In this document: piece after piece, positions 1 to 7,365 of the stretch
How the letters are laid out: every line of letters begins with the position of its first letter
Position numbering within the stretch: position 1 is the first letter of the stretch
Source: a virus
IMG/VR virus record: IMGVR_UViG_3300010389_000001
Coordinates: 124,001-188,000 of that record
Length of the DNA: 64,000 bases
Direction: 5' to 3' (one strand)
Made by a program: the position numbers and the translations under genes
The notes under the pieces: model-generated
Seen by the model: the letters and a program-made list of their open reading frames with translations, nothing else
Databases searched by the model: none
What the model was told of the DNA's origin: nothing

Positions 1-7
1 GGGGATA

Positions 8-196
8 ATGCCGCCGGTTGATAAGGGCATAAATGTAATGGTTATTTATTTCGTTTTAAACGTTATGATAAATCAAAGAATAAGGATTTTAGAATCCTCT
101 ATTAAAAAAGTCGAAAGTTTCGTAGACCAGATCGGCGCGCTGCCTAATATAATTGAGAGGCTGGAACGGCTCGAAAGAAAGGAGGAGGAAAAATGA
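8..196 (+). CDS. Small membrane-anchored coiled-coil protein, possibly 5'-truncated
   Basis: The 62-residue frame opens at the window edge and is also open upstream of its ATG, so the true start may lie outside. It has a hydrophobic stretch near residues 8-21 followed by a charged helical segment ending in a Lys/Glu-rich tail, which suggests a membrane anchor plus coiled coil. The stop overlaps the next ATG by 4 bases, and the GGAGG ribosome-binding site of the next gene lies inside this frame, so the two are probably translationally coupled. No family recognised. Confidence 0.45.
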   Translation: MPPVDKGINVMVIYFVLNVMINQRIRILESSIKKVESFVDQIGALPNIIERLERLERKEEEK

Positions 197-747
197 CGCT
201 ACTGCACAAGGTTGCATTCAGCAATAATTTTTCACTGGACAATATTGACATTCAGCCAATTCGTGATATTATCGATATGCTGCCAAAGAATGGTGTTGTT
301 GATCTAAACATCGCCGAAAGAGGTCTTCTGCTAACTCTTGAGGCCCAGAACCTCTGTCAGGAGCGAATTATTGAAATTGATCGACTAATTGGTTCTTTGG
401 AGTCTGACAAAAATCGAGCATGGTCTAATGCGGCCCTAAGCAAAGCGAAGGAAGCTGGTTACAAAACTGCCAAAGATAAAGAGTGGTTTGCCCAAGCAGA
501 TGACGAATACATTAAGGCTTGCAACAACTTGACTATGGCAAAGGCCTGCAAGAAGTGGCTTGAAAATAAGGCTAGCTATTTCTCTGGATGGCACTATTCT
601 CTAAAGACATTTTTAAAGAGAGATTATTCTATTGAAATGTCTAGTAATATTCCATATAATGGAGTAGATGCATCTTCTGGAACACTCCCTTCCCGAAGAG
701 AAGAAGATGATATCATCGTAGATGATAGCGACAGTCCCTGGGAGTAA
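193..747 (+). CDS. Hypothetical protein, possible recombination mediator (UvsY-like role)
   Basis: This 184-residue, mostly helical protein starts at ATG 193 behind a strong AGGAGG-type site. The middle (about 75-150) is rich in Lys, Ala and aromatic residues, including WHYSLKTFLKRDY. The C-terminus is an acidic tail ending DSDSPWE, which resembles the acidic tips that recruit partners in single-stranded DNA-binding and recombination proteins. It sits directly upstream of the SSB gene and in the same block as RuvC and RecA/UvsX, so a mediator or SSB-loading role is a reasonable guess from context. That assignment is inference: I do not recognise a diagnostic UvsY motif. Confidence 0.5.
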   Translation: MTLLHKVAFSNNFSLDNIDIQPIRDIIDMLPKNGVVDLNIAERGLLLTLEAQNLCQERIIEIDRLIGSLESDKNRAWSNAALSKAKEAGYKTAKDKEWFAQADDEYIKACNNLTMAKACKKWLENKASYFSGWHYSLKTFLKRDYSIEMSSNIPYNGVDASSGTLPSRREEDDIIVDDSDSPWE

Positions 748-817
748 ATCCTCAAAAAAACAATGGCGCTAATTTGCAATAATGCAATAATTGCCTAAAA
801 ACAAATAGGAGTAAGAA

Positions 818-1438
818 ATGTCAAACATGGTATTTGGTGAAGTAGATTGGAATGCAGCAGACTCAGGTTCAGGCGGAAAGTCTGACTTCATGAGGCTCGA
901 AGAGGGCGAGAACACCGTTCGAGTTATGGGTAACCCCGTTCAGTTTTACATCCACTGGATCGTAGGCTCAGACGGCAAGAAGGGTAAGATCAACTCTCCC
1001 GTCAACAATCCCGAGCTTGTCTCTAGGCTTGAGGACTCTGGTTTTAAGCGCCAGGCCCGATGGCTAATCAAGGTTCTTGATCGTAGTGACGATTGCTTCC
1101 GTCTTCTTGAGGTTGGCCCTCAGATTTACAACGGAATCAAGGCTCTTTACAACAACAGCCGGTGGGGAAAGGTAACTCAGTATGATATCACCATTCTCCG
1201 TGGAGCACCTGGGCAGCAGCCGCTTTACAGCGTGCAGCCAAACCCGAAGGAAAGTCTATCATCTGACTTTAAGGCTAAGTTTATGGAGTTTAACGACAGA
1301 GTTAATGTTGAAAAGGCAATTTCCCCTTCAACGGCTGAGGCTGTATGTGAGCGAATGGGCTGGTCAAGCAGCGATGCGTCCAGCTCAACGACTGACACGA
1401 CCGCAGCGGATGATGATTTTGACTTTGATTTTGAGTAG
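818..1438 (+). CDS. ssb: Single-stranded DNA-binding protein (gp32-like)
   Basis: The 206-residue product has an N-terminal beta-rich region (about 20-160) fitting an OB-fold DNA-binding core, a Ser/Thr/Ala linker (about 180-195) and a very acidic aromatic C-terminal tail, DDDFDFDFE. Such a tail is the protein-recruiting tip of phage and bacterial SSBs. It would coat single-stranded DNA during replication and recombination, working with the primase, RuvC and RecA encoded just downstream. The start follows TAGGAG at a normal distance. A strong terminator follows the stop, so this gene can end a transcript. The zinc-binding residues of T4 gp32 are not evident. The call rests on architecture, tail and context. 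Confidence 0.7.
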   Translation: MSNMVFGEVDWNAADSGSGGKSDFMRLEEGENTVRVMGNPVQFYIHWIVGSDGKKGKINSPVNNPELVSRLEDSGFKRQARWLIKVLDRSDDCFRLLEVGPQIYNGIKALYNNSRWGKVTQYDITILRGAPGQQPLYSVQPNPKESLSSDFKAKFMEFNDRVNVEKAISPSTAEAVCERMGWSSSDASSSTTDTTAADDDFDFDFE

Positions 1439-1466
1439 TTTTTAGAAAAATAAAATTACTTTTCAG

Positions 1467-1499
1467 AGGCGCGTAAAGTATAATCTTTACGCGCCTTTT
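1467..1499 (+). terminator. Intrinsic terminator after ssb
   Basis: A perfect 12-bp stem (1467-1478 with 1485-1496) carries a 6-base TATAAT loop and is followed by TTTT. The next ATG (1503) lies only a few bases beyond it. Confidence 0.85.
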
Positions 1500-1502
1500 G
1501 TT

Positions 1503-2072
1503 ATGAAGAAAGTAATTGGATTAGACATATCATCATCGACTGTCGGCTGGGCCGTTATGTCTTACGATAAAGATGGCTGCACCTTAGAAGAGTACGGTCA
1601 TATTAAGCCAATGAAGTCGGCAAAAGGATCCCTATCTGTTAGGTCGGCAGATTATCTCGATAAGATAATGAATTTCTTATCTGATAAATCTCCAGATTCT
1701 GTTGCCATAGAAGCTTATGCGAATAAGTTCTCAAGAGGAAGGAGTACTGCCAGGACAATTATTGTCTTATCAGTTTTTAATGAAGTAACGTCTATAGGCT
1801 CAATAAAGTCAGTTGGAATTGAGCCAAGCAGATATGCCGTTGTTTCAATTAGGTCTGTTTTATCTAAAATTGCAGGTAAGAAGATATCCTCTAAAGAGGA
1901 AGCCTTTGATTTTATTGTAGAAAAATTTAAAGGATTTGAGATAAGAAAGAAAAAAACAGGCTCTATAAAAGACGAGTGTTTCGACGAAGCTGACGCTATA
2001 GCCGTAGCGTTAACGCATATTTACAAGGAGTTAGATAATGGCAAAGGATTTAACTTACAGCGGATCGGCTAG
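1503..2072 (+). CDS. ruvC: RuvC-like Holliday junction resolvase
   Basis: The 189-residue protein has the RNase H-like RuvC active-site pattern. GLDISSSTVGW near residues 6-16 gives the first Asp, AIEAYAN near 68-74 gives the Glu, and DEADAIAVALTH near 160-171 gives the C-terminal acidic pair. It should cut four-way junctions made by the phage recombinase, resolving branches before packaging. The start is unusual: the ATG follows the ssb terminator with no visible ribosome-binding site, yet the first motif begins at codon 6, so no later start is possible. The last 35 bases overlap the start of groL in another frame, which points to coupled translation. Confidence 0.85.
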   Translation: MKKVIGLDISSSTVGWAVMSYDKDGCTLEEYGHIKPMKSAKGSLSVRSADYLDKIMNFLSDKSPDSVAIEAYANKFSRGRSTARTIIVLSVFNEVTSIGSIKSVGIEPSRYAVVSIRSVLSKIAGKKISSKEEAFDFIVEKFKGFEIRKKKTGSIKDECFDEADAIAVALTHIYKELDNGKGFNLQRIG

Positions 2073-3675
2073 AGAGAAGATCTTGGCTGGGTCACAAAAG
2101 CTATCCAAGACGGTGGCTGTAACCATGGGGCCTCAGGGGAAAAATGTTATCCTAGGCAAGTTTGTTGGTGCGCCAGTCCTAACCAAGGATGGCGTCTCTG
2201 TTGCAAGAGAGGTAGTGCTAGAGGATCCTGTTGAGGACTTGTCGTGTCAGTTAATCAAGGAGGCGGCAGGAAGGACTGCCGCGATAGCTGGCGACGGAAC
2301 TACCACTGCAACTGTATTGGCCGACGAAATTCTTAAGAACGGGTGCGAGTTACTTGAGACCGGATACTCTCCACTTAATTTGAAGAGGGGCGTCGAGGCT
2401 GCAAAGCAAGCTATTTTCAAAAAGCTCGATGAAATGAAGAATGATGCAAAAACCATTGAGGTTTTAAGGAATATTGCCACTATATCCGCAAACAATGATG
2501 AAGATCTCGGCTCCAGCATAGCTGAGGCATTCTTTTCTGTTGACATGGAAGGCACCGTTATAGCCAAAGCCTCTCCGGGAATAGGAAATAGCGTGAATAT
2601 AGTCGACGGCATAGAGCTTGATAGCGGCTGGATTTCTCCCGCATTTGCCCTGGACGGAGCAACGGAAGTTGTTCTTGAAAAATGCAAAGTTCTTATATGC
2701 AACGAAGAAATGTCAAACCTAAATCTTTACCTAAAGCTTCTGCACACCTTATCCGAATCAAATACTCCAATCTTGATTCTTGCAAAAGATGTAAACAGAG
2801 AGGTTCTTCAGACCCTTGTTACGAACAATAAGCTGGGAAGGCTCAAGGCAGTTGCGGTTAAGATGCCCGTTTTAGGCGTTGCCCAAGACGAGTGGGTTAG
2901 CGCACTCTCTGCTCTAGTCGGAACCCGTGTTGCCGGAACCGATTGTTCTGTTTCCGACCTGGAAGTATCAGACCTAGGCTTCGCAAATAGGGTAATTGTA
3001 AATCAGTACTCAACTAGGATCGTAGAAGGAAGGAAGGACGAAGCACGGGTCGCAGAAAAGATTTCGATCTATGAGTCTGATACAGAAAAGCTTATATCCG
3101 AGCAGATGCTGATCGATGCTAAAAATAGAATATCCTTCCTTAGAAGTAAGGCTGCGGTCATATCTGTAGGTTATTCTACTGAGCTTGAGCTAAGAGAAAA
3201 GGGCGACCGGGTTGAAGACGCCATTTGCGCAACTAAGGCTGCGATAGAAGAGGGATACGTACCAGGCGGGGGTACGGCGCTCTTAAGGGCTTCGAGTATG
3301 GTCGACACCTCCTTGTTCCCGGATGATATTCTTCCTGCAGTTAGAGTTATTTTGAACGCATGCAGAAGGCCGATCACCCAAATCATAATGAATGCTGATT
3401 TAGATCCAAAAGATATAATCAATACGGTACTTGCATCTGATGATGTTAACTTCGGATACAATGCTGCTACAAATACTTTCGAGAATCTTGTTACAGCGGG
3501 GGTCATTGATCCAAAAAAAGTTACTAGAACAGCACTAGAAAATGCTGCTAGCATATCTATGCTGCTTATAAATACTGGAGCGGTAGTTTCCGAGCAGCCG
3601 AATAATCCATCTAGCTGGCAGCCTCCAGCTGGATGGCGCCCTCCAGAAGAGGGAAAGCTATCACACAAATACTAG
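2038..3675 (+). CDS. groL: Phage-encoded GroEL-type chaperonin (Hsp60)
   Basis: At 545 residues this is the full length of a group I chaperonin. Visible family motifs are the nucleotide-binding VTMGPQGKNV near 28-37, TKDGVSVAREV near 49-59, GDGTTTATV near 85-93 with the ATPase Asp, and the C-terminal equatorial EEGYVPGGGTALLRA near 407. It would form a ring that folds phage or host proteins, probably virion components. The C-terminus lacks the Gly-Met repeats of bacterial GroEL and ends in a Pro/Trp-rich tail followed by basic residues. No groES-like gene is visible in the window, so it either uses host GroES or works without a lid. It overlaps ruvC by 35 bases behind AAGGAG. Confidence 0.95.
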   Translation: MAKDLTYSGSAREKILAGSQKLSKTVAVTMGPQGKNVILGKFVGAPVLTKDGVSVAREVVLEDPVEDLSCQLIKEAAGRTAAIAGDGTTTATVLADEILKNGCELLETGYSPLNLKRGVEAAKQAIFKKLDEMKNDAKTIEVLRNIATISANNDEDLGSSIAEAFFSVDMEGTVIAKASPGIGNSVNIVDGIELDSGWISPAFALDGATEVVLEKCKVLICNEEMSNLNLYLKLLHTLSESNTPILILAKDVNREVLQTLVTNNKLGRLKAVAVKMPVLGVAQDEWVSALSALVGTRVAGTDCSVSDLEVSDLGFANRVIVNQYSTRIVEGRKDEARVAEKISIYESDTEKLISEQMLIDAKNRISFLRSKAAVISVGYSTELELREKGDRVEDAICATKAAIEEGYVPGGGTALLRASSMVDTSLFPDDILPAVRVILNACRRPITQIIMNADLDPKDIINTVLASDDVNFGYNAATNTFENLVTAGVIDPKKVTRTALENAASISMLLINTGAVVSEQPNNPSSWQPPAGWRPPEEGKLSHKY

Positions 3676-3685
3676 AGGAGTTGTA

Positions 3686-5245
3686 ATGACAAAGAAGGTA
3701 ACCCAATCTGAAGCAGAAAAAGAAATTCTAAAGTTTTTTGGCGAAGATACGGTATTTTTCGATGGCAATATCGCCACGAAATATGAAGCAATCAGCACTG
3801 GAAGCCCCAATCTCGATGAAGCAATCGGCATTGGAGGAATCCCCATGGGCAGAATAACGCAACTCGCTGGCCAAGAAAGCTCTGGAAAAACGATGCTGGC
3901 TCTATCCTGCATTAGAGAGTACCTGAATAAGAATCCGGAAAACACTGCTTTGTTTATCGATGCAGAGTATACCTATGATCCTGTATGGGCGGAGAAGCAA
4001 GGAGTAGATACCTCTCGCGTGATGGTTATCAAGACGAATGATGCAAAAGCAATTTTCGAAGGCCTTATTGGAAAAACAAAAGTTAATTCTGTTACGAAAA
4101 AAGTTTCAAAGTCCATGAAGGGTATTTTGGACTATGTTATTGAAGGCACTGATCCAAAGTTCGCAAAGCTTGGAATAATTATCCTTGACTCTATAGCAGT
4201 GCTAAACACTCCTCTCGAAGTGGCGGCAGAAGTTGGTAAGGCAAACATGGCACCGATTCCAAGATTTCTATCTACTGAGCTTAAAAAGCTAACTCCTGTG
4301 GTAGCTCAGGCGAACGTAGCATTCATTGGAATTAATCAAGTTAGAGTAAACCTGGGGCAGATGTTTGGGGATCCGTCCTGTGTTGATCCATTTTCGACTA
4401 AGATCAAAATAAGATACGCCAAAGAATTTGGGTCTCCACCTGTAACTGAGGGGCTAACATTTTTTGAGTTCGCCAGCAGGTTCTTGCTTCTGACGGATAT
4501 GGAAACTCCAAACACCTTTGATATTTCAGACTTAAACATTGAAATTGAGACCCAGAAAGATGATGGGACAATAGGCTTTGCAAAGCTAGATAAGTTTGTT
4601 ATAAAGCAAAAAGTTGATAAACATTATAAGCTCGGTGATCTGAGAGGCTCCTCTGTACATAGAGTCCTACTGGATGGGGAGTATGTTACGCTAGAGGACC
4701 ATCCTCAAGCAGAGCTGGTGGACGAAGAGCTGCTCATTGTCGACGTAAGTGTGCCCGAAACAGAGAATTACATAGCCAATGGTCAGGTTAATCACAATAC
4801 CTCGCCCGGAGGAAAGGCTCTAAAGCATGCTTGCAGCCTAATGATAAATATGGCTCCTGTATTTTCGGCTGACTCAGTCATAAAAGATGAATCTGGCAGT
4901 AAGATAGGTCATACGGTAAGGGCCAAGATTCAGAAGAACAAAGTTGGCGCTCCATTCCGTCAGGCAGAATACAAGATTAAATATGAGCAAGGCATCGTGG
5001 AGACTGCAAACGAAGTCTTTGATCTGGCGATCAAGTACAACTTAGTGGAGAGGCCAAACAATCAATCCTATATCATAGGTGATGAAAAGATAAGGGGCAG
5101 AGATGCTGCCGTTACTTATTTTGTGGATAACGGTCTTGCTGATGACTACCTTGCTAGGGTCAAGGAAATTTATATTAATGGTGAACCGGAGGTTTCGGCA
5201 GAGCCAGAAGAGTTAGAGGATAATCCTCTTTTAGGAATGGTGTAA
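3686..5245 (+). CDS. recA: RecA/UvsX-type recombinase containing a mini-intein
   Basis: The 519-residue precursor is a RecA-family strand-exchange ATPase. It has a Walker A motif, GQESSGKT (62-69), a Walker B-like IIILDSIAVL near 169, and NQVRVNLGQMFGDP just before the DNA-binding L2 loop. An in-frame 140-residue intein (232-371) interrupts the chain directly before TSPGGKALKHA. Without it the recombinase would be about 379 residues, normal for RecA. The C-terminus ends in an acidic tail like other RecA/UvsX proteins. It lies 10 bases after groL behind GAGGAG and belongs to the recombination operon. The choice between RecA and UvsX naming is not certain. Confidence 0.93.
   Translation: MTKKVTQSEAEKEILKFFGEDTVFFDGNIATKYEAISTGSPNLDEAIGIGGIPMGRITQLAGQESSGKTMLALSCIREYLNKNPENTALFIDAEYTYDPVWAEKQGVDTSRVMVIKTNDAKAIFEGLIGKTKVNSVTKKVSKSMKGILDYVIEGTDPKFAKLGIIILDSIAVLNTPLEVAAEVGKANMAPIPRFLSTELKKLTPVVAQANVAFIGINQVRVNLGQMFGDPSCVDPFSTKIKIRYAKEFGSPPVTEGLTFFEFASRFLLLTDMETPNTFDISDLNIEIETQKDDGTIGFAKLDKFVIKQKVDKHYKLGDLRGSSVHRVLLDGEYVTLEDHPQAELVDEELLIVDVSVPETENYIANGQVNHNTSPGGKALKHACSLMINMAPVFSADSVIKDESGSKIGHTVRAKIQKNKVGAPFRQAEYKIKYEQGIVETANEVFDLAIKYNLVERPNNQSYIIGDEKIRGRDAAVTYFVDNGLADDYLARVKEIYINGEPEVSAEPEELEDNPLLGMV
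4379..4798 (+). other. Mini-intein (protein-splicing element) within the recombinase
   Basis: The intein starts at Cys232 with a block A-like CVDPFSTKI, contains a block B-like GSSVHRV with Ser-x-x-His, and ends with a block F/G-like ENYIANGQVNHN. The flanking +1 residue is Thr, a valid splicing nucleophile. At 140 residues there is no room for a LAGLIDADG or HNH homing domain, so it is a mini-intein. It sits in the conserved loop before L2, so unspliced protein should be inactive. The usual block F His is not present at its standard place, though the terminal His-Asn is. Confidence 0.9.
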
Positions 5246-5246
5246 T

Positions 5247-5582
5247 ATGTTAGTTAGATGTAATCCAAGATGTAAAGAAAGCAACGGACAAACTGATTGC
5301 TCACTAGACGTTGAGACAAACAATGCTATTTGCAATACTTGCGGAGACGTTCTGTCAGATATTTCTGAATTTAGCAAGCTTTCCATGAAGACGACTGGCG
5401 ACATTATTCGAAACACAAAGAAGAAGGCGTTTACTTTTCCGTGCAACACTTGCGAAAAAGAAGTGCAAACAGCACTGGTCAACGGCGTCTTGGTAGGAAG
5501 AAACTGCCCAAATGATCAGAAGGGCTGTCAAGTAAACATAACAGAAACGATGGTTGCCGCAATCAAAGAATACGGGGAATGA
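5247..5582 (+). CDS. Zinc-ribbon protein of unknown function
   Basis: This 111-residue protein has nine cysteines arranged in two groups: Cys 5, 9, 18, 29 and 32 at the N-terminus, and Cys 66, 69, 87 and 94 at the C-terminus. The pairs CNTC (29-32) and CNTC (66-69) with later cysteines look like two zinc ribbons. It lies between the recombinase and a primase core that lacks the usual zinc domain, so it could supply a zinc module to the primase or to transcription. That is inference from position only. It follows the recA stop by one base. Confidence 0.6.
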   Translation: MLVRCNPRCKESNGQTDCSLDVETNNAICNTCGDVLSDISEFSKLSMKTTGDIIRNTKKKAFTFPCNTCEKEVQTALVNGVLVGRNCPNDQKGCQVNITETMVAAIKEYGE

Positions 5583-5585
5583 TTA

Positions 5586-6344
5586 ATGAACAATCACCAA
5601 GAATTTGATAAGCTTGTTAAAATTTGTCAATCAAATTTGAAAAATTCTAGAGATTGTATTAATTATCTTGTAAGAGAAAGGGGCTTGGATAAGAAAACTA
5701 TTATTCAAAATAAAATAGGTTTCTTTCCCCAAAATATCGCAATGCTGAAGAAGTATGTATCAGAAGAATTCTTGGCACGAACGAACATCACAAATTTTTC
5801 TGGCGGTAGCGATTTTTCTAATTATTTTTATTTAGTATTTCCCATATATTCTGAATACGGCGATCTAGTTGGGATAAGTGGGCGCACGCTATTAGGGCAG
5901 GAGGAGAGAAAGCTTGTTGGAATTCCAAAGTACAAAAACTCCTCTTATAAAAAGGCCGATATACTTTATGGGCTAAATGAATCTAAATGGCATATACTGA
6001 ATAAGAATAATGTGTTTGTTACAGAGGGTTACTTTGATCATATTTCAATGTCAAAGAATGGTTTAAAAAATTCTGTTGCTATTTGTGGCACGGCTTTTTC
6101 TAAAAAGCACTTTATTAAGCTTGCTAGATATGCTGATAAAATAACTTTTATCCTAGATTCTGATGATGCGGGCCAAAAATCAGCCGAAAGAATTTATAAC
6201 AAATTTATTAACAAAGGAATTCGCCTTAGATTCTTAAAGTTGCCGAGCAACTTCAAAGATGTAGATGAGTATTTTTCAAACCAGGAAAACTCCGTCGAAT
6301 CTTTCTTCAAGGATTTTAAGCAAATAATTCCAGAAGCATGGTAG
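5586..6344 (+). CDS. DnaG-type primase catalytic core (TOPRIM), no zinc domain
   Basis: The 252-residue protein matches the RNA polymerase core of bacterial DnaG. VGISGRTL near 95-102 corresponds to the GGR motif of the N-terminal half. FVTEGYFD (144-151) holds the TOPRIM Glu, and ILDSDDAG (189-196) holds the DxDxxG metal site. GTAFS near 169 is also typical. It would make RNA primers on the phage template. Cellular DnaG is about 580 residues, with an N-terminal zinc finger and C-terminal helicase-binding domain; both are missing here. The preceding gene encodes a cysteine-rich protein and could be a separated zinc module (inference). Confidence 0.85.
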   Translation: MNNHQEFDKLVKICQSNLKNSRDCINYLVRERGLDKKTIIQNKIGFFPQNIAMLKKYVSEEFLARTNITNFSGGSDFSNYFYLVFPIYSEYGDLVGISGRTLLGQEERKLVGIPKYKNSSYKKADILYGLNESKWHILNKNNVFVTEGYFDHISMSKNGLKNSVAICGTAFSKKHFIKLARYADKITFILDSDDAGQKSAERIYNKFINKGIRLRFLKLPSNFKDVDEYFSNQENSVESFFKDFKQIIPEAW

Positions 6345-6348
6345 TAAA

Positions 6349-6798
6349 ATGGGAAAAAGCAAGTCTTATCAATATAAAATAGTTGAGGTATCTTTCGATG
6401 CCTCAAAATTAAACAACTTCTCTAATGAGAATGGAATAAGCAATATGCTTGAAACAAACGCTTTAGATGATAGGCTTGTTGAACTCAAATCTGAATTATT
6501 AGGCGAAATTTACGATATAATTAATGGCGACTATTTAACGGAGCATCAAAAGAAGATCTTGTTTATGAGACTTATGGGTAAGACGCAGAACGAAATAGCT
6601 GATCACCTAGGAATAACTCAGTCCGCAGTACACAAGGCGATGCACGGAAATATAGATTACAGAAATCAGAAAAAAAGATACGGCGGTATAGTTAAAAAGC
6701 TTCAAAAGCTATGCAAGAATAATGATAAGGTTAAGGATATTCTGCTAAGAATATCCGACATTAAAAAGGAAAGTTCGGAAGAAGAAGGCTACTACTAA
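6349..6798 (+). CDS. Sigma region 4-like helix-turn-helix protein
   Basis: In the 149-residue protein, residues 62-105 form a typical region-4/LuxR-type helix-turn-helix: LTEHQKKILFMRLMGKTQ followed by NEIADHLGITQSAVHKA. This is the -35-recognition fold of sigma-70 factors, but regions 2 and 3 are absent. After it comes a basic YGGIVKKLQKL segment. The N-terminus (1-60) is variable and charged. A role in switching transcription to late genes is likely. A small terminase or repressor role cannot be excluded. It follows the primase by 4 bases. Confidence 0.6.
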   Translation: MGKSKSYQYKIVEVSFDASKLNNFSNENGISNMLETNALDDRLVELKSELLGEIYDIINGDYLTEHQKKILFMRLMGKTQNEIADHLGITQSAVHKAMHGNIDYRNQKKRYGGIVKKLQKLCKNNDKVKDILLRISDIKKESSEEEGYY

Positions 6799-6799
6799 T

Positions 6800-6840
6800 A
6801 ATATCTATTTTTAAGCACGCTATAGATATTTTATTTCTAT
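6800..6840 (+). terminator. Weak terminator-like hairpin
   Basis: A 9-bp AT-rich perfect stem (6800-6808 with 6822-6830) has a 13-base loop and is followed by a T-rich tail, TTATTTCTATT. It lies in the gap between the replication block and the first virion-type genes. The low GC content makes efficient termination doubtful. Confidence 0.4.
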
Positions 6841-6873
6841 TAATAAGACAAAATTACATTAGGAGCCTCTTAG

Positions 6874-7350
6874 ATGTCTGAACTAGATGATATTTTATTA
6901 AAACTTTCTCAGAAGCAAGAAACGAATCCAACTTACAAAGATCGAATAGAGCTTACCGAAGAAGTTAAGATCAAAAAGGTTGCATTCGATATGGTTAAGG
7001 TTTTCGGAGATAACTATGACGATCTCTGGAGAGTAGAGAAAGAAGGTGAGTCAACGTTCCTAGTTAGAAGCTCACACCCTAGATACGGCGTCGAAGAGGC
7101 TGGAGACTGGTCTGCTCAAAGCAATCATGCATCTAGTGCTGTAACGCTTGCATACAGGGGCGTCCCGATTTGTTCGTTTTCCTCTGATGAATATGGCTTT
7201 TCTAAAGATGATGTTTTTACCTTTAAGACTGCGCTGCTAGATTTGGCGAAAAATGATCCGCTCTTTGTTAACAAGGTTGTTGATGCCCAGCTGGAGGCGA
7301 AGGCAAGCGCTATAAAGCAAGTATTTCCAGATTTATTTAAAAAGAACTAA
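6874..7350 (+). CDS. Hypothetical protein (158 aa)
   Basis: I do not recognise this protein. It is acidic at the N-terminus, has a mixed alpha/beta centre with FLVRSSHPRYG and DWSAQSNHASSAVTLAYRG, and a helical C-terminus ending in Lys/Phe-rich residues. It opens a new transcription unit, with AGGAG ahead of ATG 6874 and a 75-base leader containing a hairpin and an ACTAAT motif. It is followed 15 bases later by a large protein of similar base composition, so it may be a virion component or small accessory factor. Confidence 0.55.
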   Translation: MSELDDILLKLSQKQETNPTYKDRIELTEEVKIKKVAFDMVKVFGDNYDDLWRVEKEGESTFLVRSSHPRYGVEEAGDWSAQSNHASSAVTLAYRGVPICSFSSDEYGFSKDDVFTFKTALLDLAKNDPLFVNKVVDAQLEAKASAIKQVFPDLFKKN

Positions 7351-7365
7351 TTAAGGATAAATAAG

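Noticed and set aside
1182-1445. Alternative-frame open reading frame inside ssb
   Set aside because: It lies wholly within a well-supported gene, has no ribosome-binding site and no domain.
4379-4798. A group I intron in the recombinase gene instead of an intein
   Set aside because: The insertion is open in frame throughout and has protein-splicing motifs at both ends.
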